A stretch of 64,000 nucleotides of DNA from NCBI RefSeq assembly GCF_051020765.1, contig NW_027469599.1:1-64000 (forward strand). The letters are read 5' to 3'. The notes under the pieces are model-generated. The model was not told where the DNA came from. It worked only from the letters and a program-made list of their open reading frames with translations, and searched no databases. Origin of the DNA: Lasioglossum baleicum (lineage: Eukaryota > Arthropoda > Insecta > Hymenoptera > Halictidae). Made by a program: the position numbers and the translations under genes. Below, piece by piece: positions 37,501 through 51,559 of this stretch (positions are counted from its first letter, which is position 1; each line of letters begins with the position of its first letter).

Positions 37501-38779
37501 ACACGTGCGAGAGGATGCATCCCGCAGGCTAGTCGAGTAAAAACACGTGCGAGGTTTTGTGGGATGCGCATGCGCAGGTTTTGTGGGATGCGCATGCCCA
37601 GGTTTTTTGGGATGCGCATGGCTAGTCGAGTAAAAACACGTGCGAGAGGATGCATCCCGCAGGCTAGTCGAGTAAAAACACGTGCGAGAGGATGCATCCC
37701 GCAGGCTAGTCGAGTAAAAACACGTGCGAGAGGATTCATCCCGCATGCTAATCGAGTAAAAACACGTGCAAGAGGATGCTTCCCGCAGGCTAGTCGAGTA
37801 AAAACACGTGCGAGAGGATGCATCCCGCAGGCTAGTCGAGTAAAAACACGTGCGAGAGGATGCGTCCCGCAGGCTAGTCGAGCAAAAACACGTGCGAGAG
37901 GATGCATCCCGCAGGCTAGTCGAGCAAAAAAACGTGCGAGAGGATGCATCCCGCAGGCTAGTCGAGTAAAAACACGTGCGAGAGGATGCATCCCGCAGGC
38001 TAGTCGAGTAAAAACACGTGCGAGAGGATGCATCCCGCAGGCTAGTCGAGTAAAAACACGTGCGAGAGGATGCGTCCCGCAGGCTAGTCGAGCAAAAACA
38101 CGTGCGAGAGGATGCATCCCGCAGGCTAGTCGAGCAAAAACACGTGCGAGAGGATGCATCCCGCAGGCTAGTCGAGTAAAAACACGTGCGAGAGGATGCA
38201 TCCCGCAGGCTAGTCGAGTAAAAACACGTGCGAGAGGATGCGTCCCGCAGGCTAGTCCTGCAAAAACACGTGCGAGAGGATGCATCCCGCAGGCTAGTCG
38301 AGCAAAAACACGTGCGAGAGGATGCATCCCGCATGCTAGTCGAGTAAAAACACGTGCGAGAGGATGCATCCCGCAGGCTAGTCGAGTAAAAACACGTGCG
38401 AGAGGATGCATCCCGCAGGCTAGTCGAGTAAAAACACGTGCGAGAGGATGCATCCCGCAGGCTAATCGAGTAAAAACACGTGCGAGAGGATGCATCCCGC
38501 AGGCTAGTCGAGTAAGAACACGTGCGAGAGGATGGGTCCCGCAGGCTAGTCGAGCAAAAACACGCGCGAGAGCATGCATCCCGCAGGCTAGTCGAGCAAA
38601 AACACGTGCGAGAGGATGCATCCCGCAGGCTAGTCGAGTAAAAACACATGCGAGAGGATGCATCCCGCAGGCTAGTCGAGTAAAAACACGTGCGAGAGGA
38701 TGCATCCCGCAGGCTAGTCGAGTAAAAACACGTGCGAGAGGATGCATCCCGCAGGCTAGTCGAGTAAAAACACGTGCGA

Positions 38780-38896
38780 GGTTTTGTGGGATGCGCATGC
38801 GCAGGTTTTGTGGGATGCGCATGCGCAGGTTTTGTGGGATGCGCATGCGCAGGTTTTGTGGGATGCGCATGCGCAGGTTTTTTGGGATGCGCATGG
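38780..38896 (+). repeat. Longest 24-bp block (5 copies)
   Basis: Four GTGGGA-type copies are followed by one TTGGGA-type terminal copy ending in GCATGG. It holds four full TGCGCATGCGCA palindromes in about 100 bp, the densest such cluster in the window. Confidence 0.95.
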
Positions 38897-40499
38897 CTAG
38901 TCGAGCAAAAACACGTGCGAGAGGATGCATCCCGCAGGGTAGTCGAGTAAAAACACGTGCGAGAGGATGCATCCCGCAGGCTAGTCGAGTAAAAACACGT
39001 GCGAGGTTTTGTGGGATGCGCATGCGCAGGTTTTGTGGGATGCGCATGCGCAGGTTTTTTGGGATACGCATGGCTAGTCGAGCAAAAACACGTGCGAGAG
39101 GATGCATCCCGCAGGCTAGTCGAGCAAAAACACGTGCGAGAGGATGCATGCCGCAGGCTAGTCGAGTAAAAACACGTGCGAGAGGATGCGTCCCGCAGGC
39201 TAGTCCTGCAAAAACACGTGCGAGAGGATGCATCCCGCAGGCTAGTCGAGCAAAAACACGTGCGAGAGGATGCATCCCGCATGCTAGTCGAGTAAAAACA
39301 CGTGCGAGAGGATGCATCCCGCAGGCTAGTCGAGTAAAAACACGTGCGAGAGGATGCATCCCGCAGGCTAGTCGAGTAAAAACACGTGCGAGAGGATGCA
39401 TCCCGCAGGCTAATCGAGTAAAAACACGTGCGAGAGGATGCATCCCGCAGGCTAGTCGAGTAAGAACACGTGCGAGAGGATGGGTCCCGCAGGCTAGTCG
39501 AGCAAAAACACGCGCGAGAGCATGCATCCCGCAGGCTAGTCGAGCAAAAACACGTGCGAGAGGATGCATCCCGCAGGCTAGTCGAGTAAAAACACGTGCG
39601 AGAGGATGCATCCCGCAGGCTAGTCGAGTAAAAACACGTGCGAGAGGATGCATCCCGCAGGCTAGTCGAGTAAGAACACGTGCGAGAGGATGGGTCCCGC
39701 AGGCTAGTCGAGCAAAAACACGCGCGAGAGCATGCATCCCGCAGGCTAGTCGAGCAAAAACACGTGCGAGAGGATGCATCCCGCAGGCTAGTCGAGTAAA
39801 AACACGTGCGAGAGGATGCATCCCGCAGGCTAGTCGAGTAAAAACACGTGCGAGAGGATGCATCCCGCATGCTAGTCGAGTAAAAACACGTGCGAGAGGA
39901 TGCATCCCGCAGGCTAGTCGAGTAAAAACACGTGCGAGAGGATGCATCCCGCAGGCTAGTCGAGTAAAAACACGTGCGAGAGGATGCATCCCGCAGGCTA
40001 ATCGAGTAAAAACACGTGCGAGAGGATGCATCCCGCAGGCTAGTCGAGTAAGAACACGTGCGAGAGGATGGGTCCCGCAGGCTAGTCGAGCAAAAACACG
40101 CGCGAGAGCATGCATCCCGCACGCTAGTCGAGCAAAAACACGTGCGAGAGGATGCATCCCGCAGGCTAGTCGAGTAAAAACACATGCGAGAGGATGCATC
40201 CCGCAGGCTAGTCGAGTAAAAACACGTGCGAGAGGATGCATCCCGCAGGCTAGTCGAGTAAAAACACGTGCGAGAGGATGCATCCCGCAGGCTAGTCGAG
40301 TAAAAACACGTGCGAGGTTTTGTGGGATGCGCATGCGCAGGTTTTGTGGGATGCGCATGCGCAGGTTTTGTGGGATGCGCATGCGCAGGTTTTTTGGGAT
40401 GCGCATGGCTAGTCGAGCAAAAACACGTGCGAGAGGATGCATCCCGCAGGGTAGTCGAGTAAAAACACGTGCGAGAGGATGCATCCCGCAGGCTAGTCG

Positions 40500-43400
40500 A
40501 GTAAAAACACGTGCGAGGTTTTGTGGGATGCGCATGCGCAGGTTTTGTGGGATGCGCATGCGCGGTTTTTTTGGGATACGCATGGCTAGTCGAGCAAAAA
40601 CACGTGCGAGAGGATGCATCCCGCAGGCTAGTCGAGTAAAAACACGTGCGAGAGGATGCATCCCGCAGGCTAGTCGAGTAAAAACACGTGCGAGAGGATG
40701 CGTCCCGCAGGCTAGTCGAGCAAAAACACGTGCGAGAGGATGCATCCCGCAGGCTAGTCGAGTAAAAACACGTGCGAGAGGATGCTTCCCGCAGGCTAGT
40801 CGAGTAAAAACACGTGCGAGAGGATGCATCCCGCATGCTAGTCGAGTAAAAACACGTGCAAGAGGATGCTTCCCGCAGGCTAGTCGAGTAAAAACACGTG
40901 CGAGAGGATGCATCCCGCAGGCTAGTCGAGTAAAAACACGTGCGAGAGGATGTGTCCCGCAGGCTAGTCGAGCAAAAACACGTGCGAGAGGATGCATCCC
41001 GCAGGCTAGTCGAGCAAAAACACGTGCGAGAGGATGCATCCCGCTGGCTAGTCGAGTAAAAACACGTGCGAGGTTTTGTGGGATGCGCATGCGCAGGTTT
41101 TGTGGGATGCGCATGCGCAGGTTTTTTGGGATGCGCATGGCTAGTCGAGCAAAAACACGTGCGAGAGGATGCATCCCGCAGGGTAGTCGAGTAAAAACAT
41201 GTGCGAGAGGATGCATCCCGCAGGCTAGTCGAGTAAAAACACGTGCGAGAGGATGCATCCCGTAGGCTAGTCGAGTAAAAACACGTGCGAGGTTTTGTGG
41301 GATGCGCATGCGCAGGTTTTGTGGGATGCGCATGCGCAGGTTTTGTGCATGGCTAATCGAGCAAAAACACGTGCGAGAGGATGCATCCCGCAGGGTAGTC
41401 GAGTAAAAACACGTGCAAGAGGATGCTTCCCGCAGGCTAGTCGAGTAAAAACACGTGCGAGAGGATGCATCCCGCAGGCTAGTCGAGTAAAAACACGTGC
41501 GAGAGGATGCATCCCGCAGGCTAGTCGAGTAAAAACACGTGCAAGAGGATGCTTCCCGCAGGCTAGTCGAGTAAAAACACGTGCGAGAGGATGCTTCCCG
41601 CAGGCTAGTCGAGTAAAAACACGTGCGAGGGGATGCATCCCGCATGCTAGTCGAGTAAAAACACGTGCAAGAGGATGCTTCCCGCAGGCTAGTCGAGTAA
41701 AAACACGTGCGAGAGGATGCATGCCGTAGGCTAGTCGAGTAAAAACACGTGCGAGAGGATGCGTCCCGCAGGTTAGTCGAGCAAAAACACGTGCGAGAGG
41801 ATGCATCCCGCAGGCTAGTCGAGCAAAAACACGTGCGAGAGGATGCATCCCGCAGGCTAGTCTAGTAAAAACACGTGCGAGAGGATGCATCCCGCAGGCT
41901 AGTCGAGTAAAAACACGTGCGAGAGGATGCATCCCGCAGGCTAGTCGAGTAAAAACACGTGCGAGAGGATGCATCCCGCAGGCTAGTCGAGTAAAAACAC
42001 GTGCGAGAGGATGCGTCCCGCAGGCTAGTCGAGCAAAAACACGTGCGAGAGGATGCATCCCGCAGGCTAGTCGAGCAAAAACACGTGCGAGAGGATGCAT
42101 CCCGCAGGCTAGTCGAGTAAAAACACGTGCGAGAGGATGCATCCCGCAGGATAGTCGAGTAAAAACACGTTCGAGAGGATGCGTCCCGCAGGCTAGTCCT
42201 GCAAAAACACGTGCGAGAGGGTGCATCCCGCAGGCTAGTCGAGCAAAAACACGTGCGAGAGGATGCATCCCGCATGCTAGTCGAGTAAAAACACGTGCGA
42301 GAGGATGCATCCCGCAGGCTAGTCGAGTAAAAACACGTGCGAGAGGATGCATCCCGCAGGCTAGTCGAGTAAAAACACGTGCGAGAGGATGCATCCCGCA
42401 GGCTAATCGAGTAAAAACACGTGCGAGAGGATGCATCCCGCAGGCTAGTCGAGTAAGAACACGTGCGAGAGGATGGGTCCCGCAGGCTAGTCGAGCAAAA
42501 ACACGCGCGAGAGCATGCATCCCGCAGGCTAGTCGAGCAAAAACACGTGCGAGAGGATGCATCCCGCAGGCTAGTCGAGTAAAAACACGTGCGAGAGGAT
42601 GCATCCCGCAGGCTAGTCGAGTAAAAACACGTGCGAGAGGATGCATCCCGCAGGCTAGTCGAGTAAAAACACGTGCGAGAGGATGCATCCCGCAGGCTAG
42701 TCGAGTAAAAACACGTGCGATGTTTTGTGGGATGCGCATGCGCAGGTTTTGTGGGATGCGCATGAGCAGGTTTTTTGGGATGCGCATGGCTAGTCGAGCA
42801 AAAACACGTGCGAGAGGATGCATCCCGCAGGGTAGTCGAGTAAAAACACGTGCGAGAGGATGCATCCCGCAGGCTAGTCGAGTAAAAACACGTGCGTGGT
42901 TTTGTGGGATGCGCATGCGCAGGTTTTGTGGGATGCGCATGCGCAGGTTTTTTGGGATACGCATGGCTAGTCGAGCAAAAACACGTGCGAGAGGATGCAT
43001 CCCGCAGGCTAGTCGAGTAAAAACACGTGCGAGAGGATGCATCCCGCAGGCTAGTCGAGTAAAAACACGTGCGAGAGGACGCGTCCCGCAGGCTAGTCGA
43101 GCAAAAACACGTGCGAGAGGATGCATCCCGCAGGCTAGTCGAGTAAAAACACGTGCGAGAGGATGCTTCCCGCAGGCTAGTCGAGTAAAAACACGTGCGA
43201 GAGGATGCATCCCGCATGCTAGTCGAGTAAAAACACGTGCAAGAGGATGCTTCCCGCAGGCTAGTCGAGTAAAAACACGTGCGAGAGGATGCATCCCGCA
43301 GGCTAGTCGAGTAAAAACACGTGCGAGAGGATGCGTCCCGCAGGCTAGTCGAGCAAAAACACGTGCGAGAGGATGCATCCCGCAGGCTAGTCGAGCAAAA

Positions 43401-44654
43401 ACACGTGCGAGAGGATGCATCCCGCAGGCTAGTCGAGTAAAAACACGTGCGAGGTTTTGTGGGATGCGCATGCGCAGGTTTTGTGGGATGCGCATGCGCA
43501 GGTTTTTTGGGATGCGCATGGCTAGTCGAGCAAAAACACGTGCGAGAGGATGCATCCCGCAGGGTAGTCGAGTAAAAACATGTGCGAGAGGATGCATCCC
43601 GCAGGCTAGTCGAGTAAAAACACGTGCGAGAGGATGCATCCCGTAGGCTAGTCGAGTAAAAACACGTGCGAGGTTTTGTGGGATGCGCATGCGCAGGTTT
43701 TGTGGGATGCGCATGCGCAGGTTTTGTGCATGGCTAATCGAGCAAAAACACGTGCGAGAGGATGCATCCCGCAGGGTAGTCGAGTAAAAACACGTGCAAG
43801 AGGATGTTTCCCGCAGGCTAGTCGAGTAAAAACACGTGCGAGAGGATGCATCCCGCAGGCTAGTCGAGTAAAAACACGTGCGAGAGGATGCATCCCGCAG
43901 GCTAGTCGAGTAAAAACACGTGCAAGAGGATGCTTCCCGCAGGCTAGTCGAGTAAAAACACGTGCGAGAGGATGCTTCCCGCAGGCTAGTCGAGTAAAAA
44001 CACGTGCGAGGGGATGCATCCCGCATGCTAGTCGAGTAAAAACACGTGCAAGAGGATGCTTCCCGCAGGCTAGTCGAGTAAAAACACGTGCGAGAGGATG
44101 CATCCCGTAGGCTAGTCGAGTAAAAACACGTGCGAGAGGATGCGTCCCGCAGGTTAGTCGAGCAAAAACACGTGCGAGAGGATGCATCCCGCAGGCTAGT
44201 CGAGCAAAAACACGTGCGAGAGGATGCATCCCGCAGGCTAGTCTAGTAAAACCACGTGCGAGGTTTTGTGGGATGCGCATGCGCAGGTTTTGTGGGATGC
44301 GCATGCGCAGGTTTTTTGGGATGCGCATGGCTAGTCGAGCAAAAACACGTGCGAGAGGATGCATCCCGCAGGGTAGTCGAGTAAAAACACGTGCGAGAGG
44401 ATGCATCCCGCAGGCTAGTCGAGTAAAAACACGTGCGAGAGGATGCATCCCGCAGGCTAGTCGAGTAAAAACACGTGCGAGAGGATGCATCCAGCAGGCT
44501 AGTCGAGTAAAAACACGTGCGAGAGGATGCATCCCGCAGGCTAGTCGAGTAAAAACACGTGCGAGAGGATGCGTCCCGCAGGCTAGTCGAGCAAAAACAC
44601 GTGCGAGAGGATGCATCCCGCAGGCTAGTCGAGCAAAAACACGTGCGAGAGGAT
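40500..44654 (+). repeat. Higher-order repeat F, copy 1 (offset 5,728)
   Basis: About 4.15 kb matching 46228-50382 at a constant 5,728 bp. Blocks at 40517, 41072, 41291, 42722, 42898, 43453, 43672 and 44262 all have partners. A second, nested duplication of 2,381 bp lies inside: 41.0-41.8 kb recurs at 43.4-44.2 kb, including the truncated block and the CATGTG unit. Confidence 0.9.
41291..41352 (+). repeat. Truncated 24-bp block with 7-bp internal deletion
   Basis: Two full copies are followed by a terminal copy reading GGTTTTGTGCATGG, seven bases shorter than usual, and then CTAATCGAG. The same truncated block recurs at 43672, 47019 and 49400, so the deletion happened once and was then amplified. 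Seven bases is not a multiple of three, so it breaks every long open frame across it. Confidence 0.9.
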
Positions 44655-46227
44655 GCATCCCGCAGGCTAGTCGAGCAAAAACACGTGCGAGAGGATGCAT
44701 CCCGCAGGCTAGTCGAGTAAAAATACGTGCGAGAGGATGCATCCCGCAGGCTAGTCGAGTAAAAACACGTGCGAGGTTTTGTGGGATGCGCATGCGCAGG
44801 TTTTGTGGGATGCGCATGCCCAGGTTTTTTGGGATGCGCATGGCTAGTCGAGTAAAAACACGTGCGAGAGGATGCATCCCGCAGGCTAGTCGAGTAAAAA
44901 CACGTGCGAGAGGATGCATCCCGCAGGCTAGTCGAGTAAAAACACGTGCGAGAGGATGCATCCCGCAGGCTAGTCGAGTAAAAACACGTGCGAGGTTTTG
45001 TGGGATGCGCATGCGCAGGTTTTGTGGGATGCGCATGCGCAGGTTTTTTGGGATGCGCATGCGCAGGTTTTTTGGGATGCGCATGGCTAGTCGAGCAAAA
45101 ACACGTGCGAGAGGATGCATCCCGCAGGCTAGTCGAGCAAAAACACGTGCGAGAGGATGCATCCCGCAGGCTAGTCGAGCAAAAACACGTGCGAGAGGAT
45201 GCATCCCGCAGGCTAGTCGAGTAAAAACACGTGCGAGAGGATGCATCCTGCAGGCTAGTCGAGTAAAAACACGTGCGAGAGGATGCATCCCGCAGGCTAG
45301 TCGAGTAAAAACACGTGCAAGAGGATGCTTCCCGCAGGCTAGTCGAGTAAAAACACGTGCGAGAGGATGCATCCCGCAGGCTAGTCGAGTAAAAACACGT
45401 GCGAGAGGATGCTTCCCGCAGGCTAGTCGAGTAAAAACACGTGCGAGAGGATGCATCCCGCATGCTAGTCGAGTAAAAACACGTGCAAGAGGATGCTTCC
45501 CGCAGGCTAGTCGAGTAAAAACACGTGCGAGAGGATGCATCCCGCAGGCTAGTCGAGTAAAAACACGTGGGAGAGGATGCGTCCCGCAGGCTAGTCGAGC
45601 AAAAACACGTGCGAGAGGATGCATCCCGCAGGCTAGTCGAGCAAAAACACGTGCGAGAGGATGCATCCCGCAGGCTAGTCGAGTAAAAACACGTGCGAGA
45701 GGATGCATCCCGCAGGCTAGTCGAGTAAAAACACGTGCGAGAGGATGCATCCCGCAGGCTAGTCGAGTAAAAACACGTGCGAGAGGATGTGTCCCGCAGG
45801 CTAGTCGAGCAAAAACACGTGCGAGAGGATGCATCCCGCAGGCTAGTCGAGCAAAAACACGTGCGAGAGGATGCATCCCGCAGGCTAGTCGAGTAAAAAC
45901 ACGTGCGAGAGGATGCATCCCGCAGGCTAGTCGAGTAAAAACACGTGCGAGAGGATGCGTCCCGCAGGCTAGTCCTGCAAAAACACGTGCGAGAGGATGC
46001 ATCCCGCAGGCTAGTCGAGCAAAAACACGTGCGAGAGGATGCATCCCGCATGCTAGTCGAGTAAAAACACGTGCGAGAGGATGCGTCCCGCAGGCTAGTC
46101 GAGCAAAAACACGTGCGAGAGGATGCATCCCGCAGGCTAGTCGAGTAAAAACACGTGCGAGAGGATGCTTCCCGCAGGCTAGTCGAGTAAAAACACGTGC
46201 GAGAGGATGCATCCCGCATGCTAGTCG

Positions 46228-49200
46228 AGTAAAAACACGTGCGAGGTTTTGTGGGATGCGCATGCGCAGGTTTTGTGGGATGCGCATGCGCAGGTTTTTT
46301 GGGATACGCATGGCTAGTCGAGCAAAAACACGTGCGAGAGGATGCATCCCGCAGGCTAGTCGAGTAAAAACACGTGCGAGAGGATGCATCCCGCAGGCTA
46401 GTCGAGTAAAAACACGTGCGAGAGGATGCGTCCCGCATGCTAGTCGAGTAAAAACACGTGCGAGAGGATGCATCCCGCAGGCTAGTCGAGTAAAAACACG
46501 TGCGAGAGGATGCTTCCCGCAGGCTAGTCGAGTAAAAACACGTGCGAGAGGATGCATCCCGCATGCTAGTCGAGTAAAAACACGTGCAAGAGGATGCTTC
46601 CCGCAGGCTAGTCGAGTAAAAACACGTGCGAGAGGATGCATCCCGCAGGCTAGTCGAGTAAAAACACGTGCGAGAGGATGTGTCCCGCAGGCTAGTCGAG
46701 CAAAAACACGTGCGAGAGGATGCATCCCGCAGGCTAGTCGAGCAAAAACACGTGCGAGAGGATGCATCCCGCTGGCTAGTCGAGTAAAAACACGTGCGAG
46801 GTTTTGTGGGATGCGCATGCGCAGGTTTTGTGGGATGCGCATGCGCAGGTTTTTTGGGATGCGCATGGCTAGTCGAGCAAAAACACGTGCGAGAGGATGC
46901 ATCCCGCAGGGTAGTCGAGTAAAAACATGTGCGAGAGGATGCATCCCGCAGGCTAGTCGAGTAAAAACACGTGCGAGAGGATGCATCCCGTAGGCTAGTC
47001 GAGTAAAAACACGTGCGAGGTTTTGTGGGATGCGCATGCGCAGGTTTTGTGGGATGCGCATGCGCAGGTTTTGTGCATGGCTAATCGAGCAAAAACACGT
47101 GCGAGAGGATGCATCCCGCAGGGTAGTCGAGTAAAAACACGTGCAAGAGGATGCTTCCCGCAGGCTAGTCGAGTAAAAACACGTGCGAGAGGATGCATCC
47201 CGCAGGCTAGTCGAGTAAAAACACGTGCGAGAGGATGCATCCCGCAGGCTAGTCGAGTAAAAACACGTGCAAGAGGATGCTTCCCGCAGGCTAGTCGAGT
47301 AAAAACACGTGCGAGAGGATGCTTCCCGCAGGCTAGTCGAGTAAAAACACGTGCGAGGGGATGCATCCCGCATGCTAGTCGAGTAAAAACACGTGCAAGA
47401 GGATGCTTCCCGCAGGCTAGTCGAGTAAAAACACGTGCGAGAGGATGCATGCCGTAGGCTAGTCGAGTAAAAACACGTGCGAGAGGATGCGTCCCGCAGG
47501 TTAGTCGAGCAAAAACACGTGCGAGAGGATGCATCCCCCAGGCTAGTCGAGCAAAAACACGTGCGAGAGGATGCATCCCGCAGGCTAGTCTAGTAAAAAC
47601 ACGTGCGAGAGGATGCATCCCGCAGGCTAGTCGAGTAAAAACACGTGCGAGAGGATGCATCCCGCAGGCTAGTCGAGTAAAAACACGTGCGAGAGGATGC
47701 ATCCCGCAGGCTAGTCGAGTAAAAACACGTGCGAGAGGATGCGTCCCGCAGGCTAGTCGAGCAAAAACACGTGCGAGAGGATGCATCCCGCAGGCTAGTC
47801 GAGCAAAAACACGTGCGAGAGGATGCATCCCGCAGGCTAGTCGAGTAAAAACACGTGCGAGAGGATGCATCCCGCAGGATAGTCGAGTAAAAACACGTTC
47901 GAGAGGATGCGTCCCGCAGGCTAGTCCTGCAAAAACACGTGCGAGAGGGTGCATCCCGCAGGCTAGTCGAGCAAAAACACGTGCGAGAGGATGCATCCCG
48001 CATGCTAGTCGAGTAAAAACACGTGCGAGAGGATGCATCCCGCAGGCTAGTCGAGTAAAAACACGTGCGAGAGGATGCATCCCGCAGGCTAGTCGAGTAA
48101 AAACACGTGCGAGAGGATGCATCCCGCAGGCTAATCGAGTAAAAACACGTGCGAGAGGATGCATCCCGCAGGCTAGTCGAGTAAGAACACGTGCGAGAGG
48201 ATGGGTCCCGCAGGCTAGTCGAGCAAAAACACGCGCGAGAGCATGCATCCCGCAGGCTAGTCGAGCAAAAACACGTGCGAGAGGATGCATCCCGCAGGCT
48301 AGTCGAGTAAAAACACGTGCGAGAGGATGCATCCCGCAGGCTAGTCGAGTAAAAACACGTGCGAGAGGATGCATCCCGCAGGCTAGTCGAGTAAAAACAC
48401 GTGCGAGAGGATGCATCCCGCAGGCTAGTCGAGTAAAAACACGTGCGAGGTTTTGTGGGATGCGCATGCGCAGGTTTTGTGGGATGCGCATGAGCAGGTT
48501 TTTTGGGATGCGCATGGCTAGTCGAGCAAAAACACGTGCGAGAGGATGCATCCCGCAGGGTAGTCGAGTAAAAACACGTGCGAGAGGATGCATCCCGCAG
48601 GCTAGTCGAGTAAAAACACGTGCGTGGTTTTGTGGGATGCGCATGCGCAGGTTTTGTGGGATGCGCATGCGCAGGTTTTTTGGGATACGCATGGCTAGTC
48701 GAGCAAAAACACGTGCGAGAGGATGCATCCCGCAGGCTAGTCGAGTAAAAACACGTGCGAGAGGATGCATCCCGCAGGCTAGTCGAGTAAAAACACGTGC
48801 GAGAGGACGCGTCCCGCAGGCTAGTCGAGCAAAAACACGTGCGAGAGGATGCATCCCGCAGGCTAGTCGAGTAAAAACACGTGCGAGAGGATGCTTCCCG
48901 CAGGCTAGTCGAGTAAAAACACGTGCGAGAGGATGCATCCCGCATGCTAGTCGAGTAAAAACACGTGCAAGAGGATGCTTCCCGCAGGCTAGTCGAGTAA
49001 AAACACGTGCGAGAGGATGCATCCCGCAGGCTAGTCGAGTAAAAACACGTGCGAGAGGATGCGTCCCGCAGGCTAGTCGAGCAAAAACACGTGCGAGAGG
49101 ATGCATCCCGCAGGCTAGTCGAGCAAAAACACGTGCGAGAGGATGCATCCCGCAGGCTAGTCGAGTAAAAACACGTGCGAGGTTTTGTGGGATGCGCATG

Positions 49201-50382
49201 CGCAGGTTTTGTGGGATGCGCATGCGCAGGTTTTTTGGGATGCGCATGGCTAGTCGAGCAAAAACACGTGCGAGAGGATGCATCCCGCAGGGTAGTCGAG
49301 TAAAAACATGTGCGAGAGGATGCATCCCGCAGGCTAGTCGAGTAAAAACACGTGCGAGAGGATGCATCCCGTAGGCTAGTCGAGTAAAAACACGTGCGAG
49401 GTTTTGTGGGATGCGCATGCGCAGGTTTTGTGGGATGCGCATGCGCAGGTTTTGTGCATGGCTAATCGAGCAAAAACACGTGCGAGAGGATGCATCCCGC
49501 AGGGTAGTCGAGTAAAAACACGTGCAAGAGGATGTTTCCCGCAGGCTAGTCGAGTAAAAACACGTGCGAGAGGATGCATCCCGCAGGCTAGTCGAGTAAA
49601 AACACGTGCGAGAGGATGCATCCCGCAGGCTAGTCGAGTAAAAACACGTGCAAGAGGATGCTTCCCGCAGGCTAGTCGAGTAAAAACACGTGCGAGAGGA
49701 TGCTTCCCGCAGGCTAGTCGAGTAAAAACACGTGCGAGGGGATGCATCCCGCATGCTAGTCGAGTAAAAACACGTGCAAGAGGATGCTTCCCGCAGGCTA
49801 GTCGAGTAAAAACACGTGCGAGAGGATGCATCCCGTAGGCTAGTCGAGTAAAAACACGTGCGAGAGGATGCGTCCCGCAGGTTAGTCGAGCAAAAACACG
49901 TGCGAGAGGATGCATCCCGCAGGCTAGTCGAGCAAAAACACGTGCGAGAGGATGCATCCCGCAGGCTAGTCTAGTAAAACCACGTGCGAGGTTTTGTGGG
50001 ATGCGCATGCGCAGGTTTTGTGGGATGCGCATGCGCAGGTTTTTTGGGATGCGCATGGCTAGTCGAGCAAAAACACGTGCGAGAGGATGCATCCCGCAGG
50101 GTAGTCGAGTAAAAACACGTGCGAGAGGATGCATCCCGCAGGCTAGTCGAGTAAAAACACGTGCGAGAGGATGCATCCCGCAGGCTAGTCGAGTAAAAAC
50201 ACGTGCGAGAGGATGCATCCAGCAGGCTAGTCGAGTAAAAACACGTGCGAGAGGATGCATCCCGCAGGCTAGTCGAGTAAAAACACGTGCGAGAGGATGC
50301 GTCCCGCAGGCTAGTCGAGCAAAAACACGTGCGAGAGGATGCATCCCGCAGGCTAGTCGAGCAAAAACACGTGCGAGAGGAT
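46228..50382 (+). repeat. Higher-order repeat F, copy 2
   Basis: Copy of 40500-44654 with the same internal 2,381-bp nesting. Just after 50382 three extra 42-mers (126 bp), including a GTAAGAAC/GGGTCCC/CACGCG set, are present. Beyond them the match continues at offset 5,854 to about 51.9 kb. Confidence 0.9.
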
Positions 50383-51559
50383 ACATCCCGCAGGCTAGTC
50401 GAGTAAGAACACGTGCGAGAGGATGGGTCCCGCAGGCTAGTCGAGCAAAAACACGCGCGAGAGCATGCATCCCGCAGGCTAGTCGAGCAAAAACACGTGC
50501 GAGAGGATGCATCCCGCAGGCTAGTCGAGCAAAAACACGTGCGAGAGGATGCATCCCGCAGGCTAGTCGAGTAAAAATACGTGCGAGAGGATGCATCCCG
50601 CAGGCTAGTCGAGTAAAAACACGTGCGAGGTTTTGTGGGATGCGCATGCGCAGGTTTTGTGGGATGCGCATGCCCAGGTTTTTTGGGATGCGCATGGCTA
50701 GTCGAGTAAAAACACGTGCGAGAGGATGCATCCCGCAGGCTAGTCGAGTAAAAACACGTGCGAGAGGATGCATCCCGCAGGCTAGTCGAGTAAAAACACG
50801 TGCGAGAGGATGCATCCCGCAGGCTAGTCGAGTAAAAACACGTGCGAGGTTTTGTGGGATGCGCATGCGCAGGTTTTGTGGGATGCGCATGCGCAGGTTT
50901 TTTGGGATGCGCATGCGCAGGTTTTTTGGGATGCGCATGGCTAGTCGAGCAAAAACACGTGCGAGAGGATGCATCCCGCAGGCTAGTCGAGCAAAAACAC
51001 GTGCGAGAGGATGCATCCCGCAGGCTAGTCGAGCAAAAACACGTGCGAGAGGATGCATCCCGCAGGCTAGTCGAGTAAAAACACGTGCGAGAGGATGCAT
51101 CCTGCAGGCTAGTCGAGTAAAAACACGTGCGAGAGGATGCATCCCGCAGGCTAGTCGAGTAAAAACACGTGCAAGAGGATGCTTCCCGCAGGCTAGTCGA
51201 GTAAAAACACGTGCGAGAGGATGCATCCCGCAGGCTAGTCGAGTAAAAACACGTGCGAGAGGATGCTTCCCGCAGGCTAGTCGAGTAAAAACACGTGCGA
51301 GAGGATGCATCCCGCATGCTAGTCGAGTAAAAACACGTGCAAGAGGATGCTTCCCGCAGGCAAGTCGAGTAAAAACACGTGCGAGAGGATGCATCCCGCA
51401 GGCTAGTCGAGTAAAAACACGTGGGAGAGGATGCGTCCCGCAGGCTAGTCGAGCAAAAACACGTGCGAGAGGATGCATCCCGCAGGCTAGTCGAGCAAAA
51501 ACACGTGCGAGAGGATGCATCCCGCAGGCTAGTCGAGTAAAAACACGTGCGAGAGGATG

